Made by a program: the position numbers and the translations under genes. From Planctomycetaceae bacterium UBA4732 (GTDB lineage Bacteria > Planctomycetota > Planctomycetia > Gemmatales > Gemmataceae): a DNA stretch of 6,141 bases. The notes under the pieces are model-generated. The model was given only the letters and a program-made list of their open reading frames with translations, was not told the DNA's origin and did not search any database. The stretch covers positions 1-6,141 of the forward strand of contig DHJA01000257.1 in NCBI GenBank assembly GCA_002404095.1. The letters are read 5' to 3'. This document shows positions 1 to 5,205 of the stretch, in pieces. Each line of letters starts with the position of its first letter. Positions within the stretch are counted from its first letter, which is position 1.

Positions 1-2274
1 GCCGCCCGTGAGGCGGTTTTCTCCAATCCCGACGTGATCAAGCGCGTCAACGCCGATTTCATCCCGGTGGCCCTCAAGGCCGGCCTGGTCAACAACCCGC
101 CCGGCGACGAAGAGGGACTGCTCTACCGGGAGATCGAGCGCTCTAAACCTGCCCCCCAGGGAATCTGCGTCGTCAACTCCGCGGGCAAGGTGCTCAACTG
201 GACGCTGATGTTCGACGACGACAAGAGCGTCCTCGCCTTCCTCGACCATGCCAAGGAGCGCTTCGCCAAGTACCCCGACGCGAAGAAACCCGTGGCGGCG
301 GAAGTGTACCAGAAATTCCCGAGCCAAAAGCGGGAGGACGTGGCGGACAGCGGCAAGGACTTGCCGGTCCTCGACCGACATCCCGAGGGGAAACACTGTC
401 CCGCCGAGCCGCCGCTGCGCAAGGGGACGGTCGCGGTCCGGCTGTTCGGCCGAGCGCTCGACAAAGACGGCAAGCCGGTAGCCGACACCGTGCGGTCGGA
501 AAACTACATCGAGGATCGCTTTAACATCGCGGTCCAGACGCAGGAGGAGCTGGCCAAGGCTCTCGCGGAGGCAGGGAAAGACCCGGTCAAGCTTCCGCTC
601 GAACTCACGCGCCAGTGGGTGAAGCAAGCCTACATGGGCGTGCTGGGCGTGGGGCCTCTCGACGATATCAGCCACTTAGGCAAAGGCGCATTGAAAAAGT
701 GCGACTTCGGGGCACAAAAGGTGGCGAGCCGGGTTGCGTTAGCACCCGGAGTAACCCTCTGGCGCGTGGAGGGTGAGTCGGAGACCTTCGTCGGCAAGAT
801 AGCAAATGCGGGGGTGGGCGACATGGCGGGCGACATGCACGAAGTCAAGCTCAAGTGGCACGGCTTCATCGAGATGAACGAGAACCGCATGACCCGGCTG
901 GTGCTGTCCGCCGGCGGCGAGGAGAAGCTTAAGTTCAACTCGGAGCGCGGCAAGGACGAAAACGAGGTGGCGATTCTGCCGGGCGGCCACCGCGTCGATA
1001 TGGCCTGTGGAGTTCGATACGGTATCCTCGGCGAGCCGGCTGGTCCCGACAAAGTGGCGGCGGACGCCCCGGACGCGCCGCAGCCAGGGGCGCCCCAAGA
1101 TGCGCGCCGACAGATCACCGAGACGCTCGGGCCGCCTTTCCTGGTGTTCCGCGACAAGGTCCAGGAAGAACTAAAACTCTCGGACGAGCAGAAAAAGAAG
1201 CTGGACAAACGGTTCCAGGACACGGTCCAAGACGCCATGCCATTCTTCCAGCCGCTCGGCGACAAGAAAGGGGAGGAACGGGAGAAAGAACTGCAGTCCT
1301 ACCGTGAGAAAGCCCAGGAGAAGCTGACGGCGTTCCTCAAGGAGACCCTGAAGGACGAGCAGCTTAAACGATTGCAGCAGTTGGAGCTGCAGCAGGAAGG
1401 ACCGTTCGCCCTCCTGTTCAGGCCCGACCTCGGCAAAGAACTGAAGATCACGGAGGATCAGCGCAAGCAATTCATGGCCGTGGTTCAGGAGATGCAAACG
1501 ATGACCGAGCCACTCGTCAAGGAGGTCCAGTCCGGCGGCAATCCGCAGGAGATTGGGCCGAAGATCATGAAAGTCCGCAAGGACCACGAGGGCAAGCTGG
1601 AGGCTCTGCTCACGGACGTCCAGAAGAAGCAATGGCTGGAGATGCTGGGCAAAGCATTGGCTCAGGACGCCCCGGCCGCGCCACAGCCAGGGGCGCCCGA
1701 AGATGCGGGTCGCCAGCTCACCGAGACGCTCGGGCCGCCTTTCCTGGTGTTCCGCGACAAGGTCCAGGAAGAACTAAAGCTCTCGGACGAGCAGAAAAAG
1801 AAGCTGGAGAAACGGCTCCAGGACACGGTCCAAGACGCCATGCCATTCTTCCAGAACCTCGGCGACAAGAAAGGGGAGGAACGGGAGAAAGAACTCCACG
1901 CCTACGTGCAGAAAGCCCAGGAGAACCTGACGGCGTTCCTGGAGGGGGCTCTGAAGGAAGAACAGTTCAAACGGCTGCGGCAGGTGATGCTCCAGCGGGA
2001 AGGCTTGTTCGGCCTGGGCCACCCGGAGATCATGAAGGAGTTGGAAATCACCGACAAGCAAAGACAGCAGTTCATGGAAGTCATGCAGGATATGCAGCAA
2101 AAGATGGAGCCGGTGATGAAGGAGGCCCAGAAAGGCGGCAAGCCCGAGGAGATTGCGCCCAAGCTGATGAAGCTCCGCCAGGAACACGAGGGCAAAATCG
2201 AGGCGATCCTGGACGACGCCCAGAAAAAGCAGTGGAAGGAGCTGCTGGGCAAGCCGTTGGACCTGGGCGACTAA
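1..2274 (+). CDS. Thioredoxin-like protein fused to two LTXXQ (Spy/CpxP-like) repeat units, 5' end outside window
   Basis: The frame is open from base 1, so the true start lies upstream; the GTG at 34 has no convincing ribosome site. The visible part is 757 residues. Residues 1-95 look like a thioredoxin fold ('VFSNPDVIKRVNADFIPV', then 'PQGICVVNSAGKVL' as the cis-Pro/beta-strand part). Any CxxC would sit before the window. Residues about 120-345 form a middle domain I do not recognise. After a Pro/Ala-rich linker come two 201-residue charged helical units (355-555 and 556-757). Each holds two LTXXQ-like halves of the type 'ELKLSDEQKKKL' / 'ELKITEDQRKQF' followed by a closing helix such as 'ALLTDVQKKQW'. 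LTXXQ proteins (Spy, CpxP) are periplasmic chaperones or stress sensors in enterobacteria; a similar envelope role here is inference. A signal peptide cannot be judged. The gene ends five bases before the next ATG, in the same direction. Confidence 0.85.
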   Translation, partial: AAREAVFSNPDVIKRVNADFIPVALKAGLVNNPPGDEEGLLYREIERSKPAPQGICVVNSAGKVLNWTLMFDDDKSVLAFLDHAKERFAKYPDAKKPVAAEVYQKFPSQKREDVADSGKDLPVLDRHPEGKHCPAEPPLRKGTVAVRLFGRALDKDGKPVADTVRSENYIEDRFNIAVQTQEELAKALAEAGKDPVKLPLELTRQWVKQAYMGVLGVGPLDDISHLGKGALKKCDFGAQKVASRVALAPGVTLWRVEGESETFVGKIANAGVGDMAGDMHEVKLKWHGFIEMNENRMTRLVLSAGGEEKLKFNSERGKDENEVAILPGGHRVDMACGVRYGILGEPAGPDKVAADAPDAPQPGAPQDARRQITETLGPPFLVFRDKVQEELKLSDEQKKKLDKRFQDTVQDAMPFFQPLGDKKGEEREKELQSYREKAQEKLTAFLKETLKDEQLKRLQQLELQQEGPFALLFRPDLGKELKITEDQRKQFMAVVQEMQTMTEPLVKEVQSGGNPQEIGPKIMKVRKDHEGKLEALLTDVQKKQWLEMLGKALAQDAPAAPQPGAPEDAGRQLTETLGPPFLVFRDKVQEELKLSDEQKKKLEKRLQDTVQDAMPFFQNLGDKKGEEREKELHAYVQKAQENLTAFLEGALKEEQFKRLRQVMLQREGLFGLGHPEIMKELEITDKQRQQFMEVMQDMQQKMEPVMKEAQKGGKPEEIAPKLMKLRQEHEGKIEAILDDAQKKQWKELLGKPLDLGD
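1063..1665 (+). repeat. Tandem in-frame repeat, unit 1 (603 bp, 201 codons)
   Basis: First copy of an intragenic duplication that abuts unit 2 exactly, starting at the codons for DAP. By hand count, the first 228 bases (1063-1290) match 1666-1893 with 13 differences (about 94%), including an unbroken 61-base identical run. The other 125 codons share only about 58% of residues with unit 2. The unit itself contains two related LTXXQ-like halves. Confidence 0.95.
1666..2268 (+). repeat. Tandem in-frame repeat, unit 2 (603 bp, 201 codons)
   Basis: Second copy of the 603-bp duplication, ending one codon before the stop. The unit length matches unit 1 with no indel. The linker 'APQPGAPED' repeats the linker 'APQPGAPQD' of unit 1, so the duplicated block includes the Pro/Ala linker as well as the helical domain. 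Confidence 0.95.
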
Positions 2275-2279
2275 ATTCC

Positions 2280-3086
2280 ATGTTTCGTCCCGGAATCGCC
2301 GGCAGTGGTGCTATGGTCGTTGATCTCAAAGAACTGGCTCAGCGGATGCTGGCGGATTACGACGCCAGGACGCCGGGCCAGCTCTTTGGCGAACCCCTCG
2401 ACCTGACGACCGTCCAGGCATACGCTCTTCAGGGGGAGATCGCCCGGCTGCGCGAGCAGCGCGGGGAAAAGGTGATCGGCTACAAGGTCGGCTGCACGAG
2501 CCCGGCGGTGCAGCAGCAGCTGGGCATCGGCGAGCCGATCTTCGCGCGCGTCTTTGATTCGGGATGCTTCCCGTGCGGCGCGACGCTCTCCTACCGGCGC
2601 TACGTCAACCTGGCCGTGGAAGGAGAGTTGGCTGTCCGGTTGGGCCAGGATCTGTCTACCCCTATCGTTGGAGCAGAAGAGTGCCTGGCCGTCATTGCGT
2701 CGATCTTTCCCGTGATCGAGTTGCACCACTATGTGCTTCGCAGCGCCCGGCCAGCGGTCGCCGAGTTAATCGCCAGCGGTGGGATGCACGCGGGCTTCGT
2801 GCTTGCAGAAGAAGAGCCCGAGGTCGCTTTTCCGGAGCCGAAGAGTTTAAGCGTTTGGATCGACGACCGACGGATCGGTATGATAGCGGGAGCCGACCTC
2901 ACCGGTGCGGCGGTCCAGTCCGTAAGCTGGCTGGCCTGTCGGCTGGCGGAAAGGGGGTTGGCGCTTGCAAGGGGTCAGGTCGTTCTGACCGGTTCGCTGT
3001 TGAATCTTTACCCCGTGAGACCAGGGAGCAGGGTCGTCGCGGCCGTGGCGCCGTTCGGCCGCAGTTCGGCGGTGATCGGCCCTTGA
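2280..3086 (+). CDS. 2-keto-4-pentenoate hydratase / fumarylacetoacetate hydrolase family protein (MhpD-like)
   Basis: 268 residues from the ATG at 2280, or 257 from the ATG at 2313. The second (MVVDLKELAQRML) fits family starts better; neither has a clear Shine-Dalgarno. MhpD-type enzymes use a divalent metal to hydrate 2-hydroxypentadienoate-like dienols in meta-cleavage pathways; relatives are decarboxylases or hydrolases. Visible signatures, numbered from 2280, are 'GYKVG' with Lys68, metal ligands Glu114 and Glu116 in 'AVEGELAVRL', Glu147 in 'PVIELHHY', and the C-terminal 'VVLTGSLLNLYPVRPGS'. The spacings Lys68-Glu114-Glu116-Glu147 equal those of E. coli MhpD Lys60-Glu106-Glu108-Glu139 as I recall them. 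The usual 'PDxG' aspartate appears replaced: here it reads 'EPIFARVF'. The substrate is therefore open. The product should be cytoplasmic, and the gene probably shares a transcript with the thioesterase 18 bases downstream. Confidence 0.88.
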   Translation: MFRPGIAGSGAMVVDLKELAQRMLADYDARTPGQLFGEPLDLTTVQAYALQGEIARLREQRGEKVIGYKVGCTSPAVQQQLGIGEPIFARVFDSGCFPCGATLSYRRYVNLAVEGELAVRLGQDLSTPIVGAEECLAVIASIFPVIELHHYVLRSARPAVAELIASGGMHAGFVLAEEEPEVAFPEPKSLSVWIDDRRIGMIAGADLTGAAVQSVSWLACRLAERGLALARGQVVLTGSLLNLYPVRPGSRVVAAVAPFGRSSAVIGP

Positions 3087-3104
3087 AAAGGCGGGGCGAG
3101 ACTG

Positions 3105-3506
3105 ATGAAGAGTATGCCCAAGGTCGGCACGACCGGCGAGCAGCGGTTCGTCGTCGAACACCGCCATGCGATTGATTTTGCCGAAGGCGGCATGCCGGCC
3201 GTCCTTTCCACTCCCTGGCTGATCTGGTTCCTGGAGCACGCCGCTCGCGCCGCGGTCTTGCCCTTGCTGGAGCCGGGCGAGAGCACCGTGGGAATGGAGA
3301 TCCGGGTCCGCCACCTGGCGCCGACGCCGGTAGGGCAGACGGTAACTTGCCGGGCCCGCGTTCTCTTCGCGGACAGGAGTGAGGTCTCCTTCCAACTGGA
3401 AGCCTATGACGAACGCGAGCGGATCGCCCGTGGCTCGCACCGCCTGCGGGTGATCCGCGTGGACCGCTTTGCACAGCGCGTAAAGCAAAAGGCAGAGCCG
3501 AAATGA
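3105..3506 (+). CDS. FlK-like hotdog-fold acyl-CoA thioesterase
   Basis: 133 residues, the usual size for a single hotdog domain. It reads as a member of the fluoroacetyl-CoA-specific thioesterase-like family. FlK of Streptomyces cattleya uses Thr42, Glu50 and His76. Here Thr36 ('LSTPW'), Glu44 ('FLEHAAR') and His70 ('VRHLAPTPVG') have exactly the same spacing (8 and 26). With the same offset, FlK's substrate-selecting Phe36 falls on Met30, so fluoroacetate specificity is not supported and a general acyl-CoA or metabolite-repair thioesterase is likelier (inference). The ATG at 3105 is preferred because 'KVGTTGEQRFVV' resembles full-length family N-termini; the ATG at 3114 would trim three residues. 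It lies 18 bases after the hydratase and 40 before the CMD gene. A decayed second copy of its C-terminus lies at 3863-3972. Confidence 0.85.
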   Translation: MKSMPKVGTTGEQRFVVEHRHAIDFAEGGMPAVLSTPWLIWFLEHAARAAVLPLLEPGESTVGMEIRVRHLAPTPVGQTVTCRARVLFADRSEVSFQLEAYDERERIARGSHRLRVIRVDRFAQRVKQKAEPK

Positions 3507-3533
3507 CCGGCATGACCAAGTGTTTCAACATTC

Positions 3534-3538
3534 GGGAG
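3534..3538 (+). promoter_or_regulatory. Ribosome binding site of the CMD-family gene
   Basis: GGGAG lies 8 bases before the ATG at 3547. It decides the start against the in-frame GTG at 3520, which would add nine residues (first codon read as Met, then FQHSGVHI) unlike the family. Confidence 0.6.
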
Positions 3539-3546
3539 TTCATATC

Positions 3547-3867
3547 ATGGCATTCGACGACACAAAAGTCCGCGAGTACCTGCGAACGACTCACGAGACG
3601 CCGCTCTTGACCGAGCGGGAGAAGCACCTGATCGGCCTGGCTGTGACCATGACGCGCGGTTGTCAGGTCTGCACGCGCGGCCGGATCGAAAAAGCGCGGG
3701 AGGCCGGCATCAACGATGATATGCTGAACGCCCTGGTGGGGATCGTTTCCGCCGTCAACGCTGGGGTCTCGGCAGCTACGGCACGCGAAGGGTTTCGCTT
3801 GGCCGGCACTTCACCACAAGAAGCGTGCGGCGAGTTGTGTTCGCCAGCAGTCCGTGATGGGCGATGA
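3547..3867 (+). CDS. Carboxymuconolactone decarboxylase (CMD)/AhpD-like family protein
   Basis: 106 residues starting MAFDDTKVREYL. The core is a CMD/AhpD-type helical domain: 'LTEREKHLIGLAVTMTRGC', then Cys39-Gln-Val-Cys42, then 'IEKAREAGI' and 'LNALVGIVSAVNAG'. AhpD proteins use a CxxC with a following His four residues on for thiol redox chemistry; here that position is Arg46. The protein is thus closer to the redox-type CMD relatives than to true gamma-carboxymuconolactone decarboxylase, and a peroxide or disulfide role is only possible. The C-terminal 15-20 residues (with Cys94 and Cys98) look unlike the family and lie just before and into a decayed thioesterase fragment, so the original 3' end may have been replaced. 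The gene is last in a plus-strand series with the hydratase and thioesterase, and the product should be cytoplasmic. Confidence 0.82.
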   Translation: MAFDDTKVREYLRTTHETPLLTEREKHLIGLAVTMTRGCQVCTRGRIEKAREAGINDDMLNALVGIVSAVNAGVSAATAREGFRLAGTSPQEACGELCSPAVRDGR

Positions 3868-3972
3868 GAAGCGGCTGGCTGCACACTGATCGCCAAAGGC
3901 TTCCACCGGCTCCAAGTGATCCAGGTGGACCGATTTGCTCAGAAGGTCCATCGTAAGACCCTTCCCGGTTGA
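3863..3972 (+). pseudogene. Fossil C-terminus of a second FlK-like thioesterase
   Basis: Bases 3889-3972 translate to 'IAKGFHRLQVIQVDRFAQKV' plus a short tail and TGA. This matches the intact upstream thioesterase end 'IARGSHRLRVIRVDRFAQRV' at 15 of 20 residues. Across the 41-base core the DNA agrees at about 30 positions, so it is an old paralogue, not a recent copy. Just before it, bases 3863-3877 read DEKRL in another frame, fitting the family's preceding segment (DERER in the intact gene). An 11-base insertion at 3878-3888 would explain the shift. There is no start or N-terminal domain; the rest is missing. The first bases overlap the end of the CMD gene. Confidence 0.7.
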
Positions 3973-3973
3973 C

Positions 3974-4185
3974 TCAGAAGAACCGCGCGCCTGACCCCCT
4001 TCTAGCCGATCCCTGACCGGAACTCCTGCCTTCTGCTCCGCTATCGCGTCGCGATTCGGCGCCTGGCTCCGGAGTCTTGCCGGAAAAGCCGGCCTTGAGC
4101 TGGTCAATTCGGACAGGTAGGCGTCGTGGAGGAAGGGCTTGCCGAGGCGCGCCTGGTAGTCGCGAAGCTGGGACTCCGCGATGGT
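3974..4185 (-). pseudogene. Frameshifted C-terminal remnant of a large protein, probably helicase/DNA-methylase type
   Basis: Read on the minus strand from 4185, one frame gives 'QLRDYQARLGKPFLHDAYL' then SEL. From 4105, a second frame gives 'DQLKAGFSGKTPEPGAE' and runs to a TGA at 3974-3976. The two pieces join into a tail of the form (L..Y.ARLGKPF.H.AYL.EL..)(..DQLKAGLSG), which I recall from the C-termini of very large SNF2/DEAD helicase or N6-methylase-type proteins in planctomycetes. A deletion of several bases at about 4106 explains the frame change. Beyond 'PEPGAE' neither frame is clearly homologous. The family name rests on memory of the motif and needs a search; that this is a broken coding remnant is better supported than what it came from. 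Confidence 0.5.
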
Positions 4186-4195
4186 GAGGCCCGTT

Positions 4196-5092
4196 CTACG
4201 CCGCGCGCAGCGACTTCGTTTTCGCGCAGGCCCTAGTCAACAGGGCCGGCGGCGACTCGTCCGGCAGCGCCAGGACGTGCGGAGAGACGAAGTAAGAATG
4301 TTCCAGCGCGTAGCGGCCGCGCAGGACGCTATGGCTGCATGTATCGGTGAACGCCAACCAGGCGGAGCCGGGCGGAAAAGTCCACAAGCGCTTCGGGCCG
4401 CGTTCCTGAAAGTCCTCGTTCCGTTTGAGGTAGTCGTGAAAACGGAGCATGAAGGAGTCGTAGGCGGAACGCTGCACTTTGGACGGGCGGAAGAGGCGTA
4501 CTACGCCTTCGCGGACGCGCCCCAGCCAGTCGGCGCCGTTGCCGCGCGGCAGGCCGGCCGCCTCGCCGTACTTTTCCAGTAACGCCGCGAACGGCGACGA
4601 CGTGACCCAGATGCGCGGCTCACTGGGATTGACGTTGGCGAACACGCGCAAGATGCGCCGGCCCTGCGACGGCCGACCTGGGAAAGCGTCCACGTGCAAC
4701 AGGTCGTTCCGGGAGGTGTGCCGTAAGCGGCGCGTCGCCTCTTCCTCCGGCCGGTAGCTGATGCGGTCGAGCTGCCAATCGGCGTGGTAACGAGGCAGCG
4801 CCTTCGTCAGCCATTCCGTAGTCGTCCGCGAGAATTCGGCGAAAAGATCACGTAACCGCTCCGCGTCATCCGAATTGCCGCGGACGAAGCCGCTGGCCTT
4901 GCCCGTGGCCGGGTCGTAGCCGATGTTTTTGTGGATAGGGCCGTTCAATTGCTGCTGAAGCAGGAAAGTATGGTCCGCGTCGGCCGGCGTCGGGAACGGC
5001 GATTTGGGGAAGTAGACGACTTCGCCGCGCTCTAGGCGCTCCTCGAAAGGAAGGGAAGAATCGGCGCCCGACGCCACAGGCATCTCAGACAT
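4196..5092 (-). CDS. kdoO: Kdo hydroxylase, Fe(II)/2-oxoglutarate-dependent (KdoO-type)
   Basis: 298 residues, a normal length for KdoO. The enzyme hydroxylates the 3-position of the inner-core Kdo sugar of lipopolysaccharide, converting Kdo to Ko, at the cytoplasmic side of the inner membrane (known from Burkholderia and Yersinia). Visible signs are the metal-binding His133-Val-Asp135 in 'LLHVDAFPGRP', followed by the highly typical 'GRRILRVFANVNPSEPRIW', and a distal His254 in 'TDTCSHSVLRGRYALEH' with nearby Arg258/Arg260 as candidate 2-oxoglutarate anchor. There is no signal peptide or membrane segment. The start at 5092 is fixed by an AGGAGG seven bases upstream; the frame runs on to 5683, but only as a shadow of the kinase gene. 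It lies 113 bases after the kinase stop, same strand. The lipid A substrate implies an outer membrane with Kdo-containing LPS. Confidence 0.88.
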   Translation of the reverse strand: MSEMPVASGADSSLPFEERLERGEVVYFPKSPFPTPADADHTFLLQQQLNGPIHKNIGYDPATGKASGFVRGNSDDAERLRDLFAEFSRTTTEWLTKALPRYHADWQLDRISYRPEEEATRRLRHTSRNDLLHVDAFPGRPSQGRRILRVFANVNPSEPRIWVTSSPFAALLEKYGEAAGLPRGNGADWLGRVREGVVRLFRPSKVQRSAYDSFMLRFHDYLKRNEDFQERGPKRLWTFPPGSAWLAFTDTCSHSVLRGRYALEHSYFVSPHVLALPDESPPALLTRACAKTKSLRAA

Positions 5093-5099
5093 CGCTCGG

Positions 5100-5105
5100 C
5101 CTCCT
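5100..5105 (-). promoter_or_regulatory. Strong Shine-Dalgarno of kdoO
   Basis: AGGAGG on the minus strand, seven bases before the ATG at 5092. It is a perfect anti-16S match, stronger than any other ribosome site in the window, and it sets the start. Confidence 0.85.
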
Positions 5106-5128
5106 CGGTTCCACGGCCGCATCCCAAG

Positions 5129-5143
5129 CCGGCGCGGCGCCGG
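5129..5143 (-). repeat. GC palindrome in the kdoO leader
   Basis: CCGGCGC, one central base, then GCGCCGG: a perfect 7+7 inverted repeat 24 bases upstream of the Shine-Dalgarno. It could be a dyad operator, or extrude as a short hairpin with the inner pairs opened. GC-rich DNA makes such dyads fairly common, so a function is not established. Confidence 0.4.
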
Positions 5144-5174
5144 GCCGAAGGGAGAGCGTCCGATTGGCCGAATG

Positions 5175-5203
5175 CCTATACCGGGGCGCGAGGGAGAGTA
5201 CAA
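5175..5203 (-). promoter_or_regulatory. Possible sigma70-type promoter for kdoO
   Basis: On the minus strand, TTGTAC (5203-5198) and TATAGG (5180-5175) are separated by exactly 17 bases. They match the -35 consensus at 3 of 6 positions and the -10 at 4 of 6. The element lies just after the kinase stop codon and would give a leader of roughly 75 bases containing the palindrome. It is an AT-richer patch in GC-rich surroundings, but planctomycete promoters are poorly defined. Confidence 0.3.
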
Positions 5204-5205
5204 GG

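Noticed and set aside
630..1265. Long minus-strand open frames opposite the repeat gene
   Set aside because: They are Ser- or Leu-rich mirrors of the Lys/Glu/Gln-rich repeats and reappear at both repeat units, as expected for shadows.
1632..2279. In-frame upstream extension of the hydratase frame into the repeat gene
   Set aside because: The added residues are Gly/Arg/Ala-rich shadow sequence of the other frame; hydratase homology starts only after 2313.
3865..3972. TGA readthrough joining the CMD protein to the downstream in-frame thioesterase tail
   Set aside because: The tail from 3889 is in the CMD frame, but the DEKRL piece belonging to it is in another frame. This points to decay and chance framing, not recoding.
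4043..4055. Palindrome ATCGCG-T-CGCGAT
   Set aside because: Short, isolated, within decayed coding sequence, and of a kind expected by chance in GC-rich DNA.
4079..4093. Hairpin GCCGG-AAAAG-CCGGC as a terminator between convergent genes
   Set aside because: The stem is only five pairs, there is no T run on either side, and it lies inside the coding-type remnant.
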